A DNA stretch of 14,555 bases from JBDRHL01 sp043816955. Lineage in GTDB: Bacteria > Planctomycetota > Phycisphaerae > Sedimentisphaerales > CAYZTY01. Positions within the stretch are counted from its first letter, which is position 1. Each line of letters begins with the position of its first letter. This document shows positions 14,419-14,555 of the stretch, piece after piece. A model generated the notes under the pieces. It made no database searches. It had not been told where the DNA came from and was given only the letters and a program-made list of their open reading frames with translations. The DNA lies in NCBI GenBank assembly GCA_043816955.1, contig JBDRHL010000236.1, positions 1-14,555 of the forward strand. Direction: 5' to 3'. The position numbers were made by a program, and so were the translations under genes.

Positions 14419-14555
14419 TAGTCTGTCAAGATTGAGCTTGTGGGTACAATCGTTTCAGTTTAATCCTGGCATCGGTAGTGGTAAACTGCCAATCGATACC
14501 CTTTTGTAATCCATTTCGTTCCACATTCCAGAGATGACATTCTGACTCCAGCAGT
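14417..14555 (-). mobile_element. end of an IS630-family insertion sequence (partial)
   Basis: The stretch from the stop of the zinc-ribbon gene to the window end holds the 3' end of an IS630-type transposase gene followed by a short non-coding tail. IS630/Tc1 elements insert at TA; a TA is present at the likely junction (14416-14420, tagta). The exact boundary and the other end cannot be seen in this window. Confidence 0.5.
14426..14555 (-). CDS. IS630-family transposase, C-terminal fragment (runs off the window)
   Basis: The frame read from the window edge to a TGA at 14428-14426 gives about 42 residues that include ERNGLQKGIDWQFTTTDARI and KLKRLYPQ. The DWxFTTxDARIKLKRLYP ending is the conserved C-terminus of IS630-family DDE transposases. 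The catalytic DDE residues would lie outside the window. It may be intact or a remnant; this cannot be judged here. Confidence 0.72.
   Translation of the reverse strand, partial: LLESECHLWNVERNGLQKGIDWQFTTTDARIKLKRLYPQAQS

Noticed and set aside
1..14555. CRISPR array, toxin-antitoxin pair or phage defence system
   Set aside because: No regularly spaced repeats, no small paired genes with toxin motifs and no nuclease or helicase genes are present; apart from the IS edge the content is metabolic.

Overview
The window looks like bacterial chromosome from an anaerobic or facultative member of the PVC lineage. A planctomycete of the Phycisphaerae/Sedimentisphaerales type is my best guess. The basis is a full Na+-pumping NADH:quinone reductase operon, an AhbB-type siroheme decarboxylase homologue, bacterial sn-glycerol-1-phosphate dehydrogenase, and a short zinc-ribbon protein of a kind common in planctomycetes. 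This placement is inference; the window holds no rRNA or other phylogenetic marker. It is a housekeeping region with one mobile-element edge at its right end.

Left part (about 196-7153, minus strand): a probable eight-gene operon. It starts with an AsnC/Lrp-fold siroheme decarboxylase-like gene, continues with nqrA-B-C-D-E-F, and ends with a long-chain trans-polyprenyl diphosphate synthase. The nqr genes are packed with overlaps of 1-14 bases or gaps of about 10 bases. The enzyme moves electrons from NADH (NqrF: FAD and 2Fe-2S) through the membrane subunits to quinone while exporting Na+; the prenyl synthase probably makes the quinone tail. The most unusual point is NqrA, which keeps two complete 4Fe-4S ferredoxin motifs at its C-terminus, as RnfC does and as textbook Vibrio NqrA does not.

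Middle part (7261-11073): a plus-strand glycerol-1-phosphate dehydrogenase, convergent with a minus-strand bioD-nadB pair for biotin and NAD synthesis. Next come a small Cys-rich SAP/Rho-N-like protein (11399-11617), an AT-rich non-coding stretch with a nested inverted repeat, and tRNA-Leu(GAG) on the minus strand.

Right part (12097-14418): queuosine genes. queC and queE overlap on the minus strand and queF runs divergently on the plus strand, with predicted promoters that share their -10 region. Together they cover preQ0 formation and its reduction to preQ1; queD is absent here. A zinc-ribbon protein of unknown function follows queF. Its stop codon abuts the end of an IS630-family element, whose transposase C-terminus runs off the window.

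I found no convincing wholly new system. The best leads are the ferredoxin-bearing NqrA with other Rnf-like or Cys-rich details in the Nqr subunits, the orphan AhbB-like gene at the head of that operon, and the small Cys-rich protein next to structured intergenic DNA.
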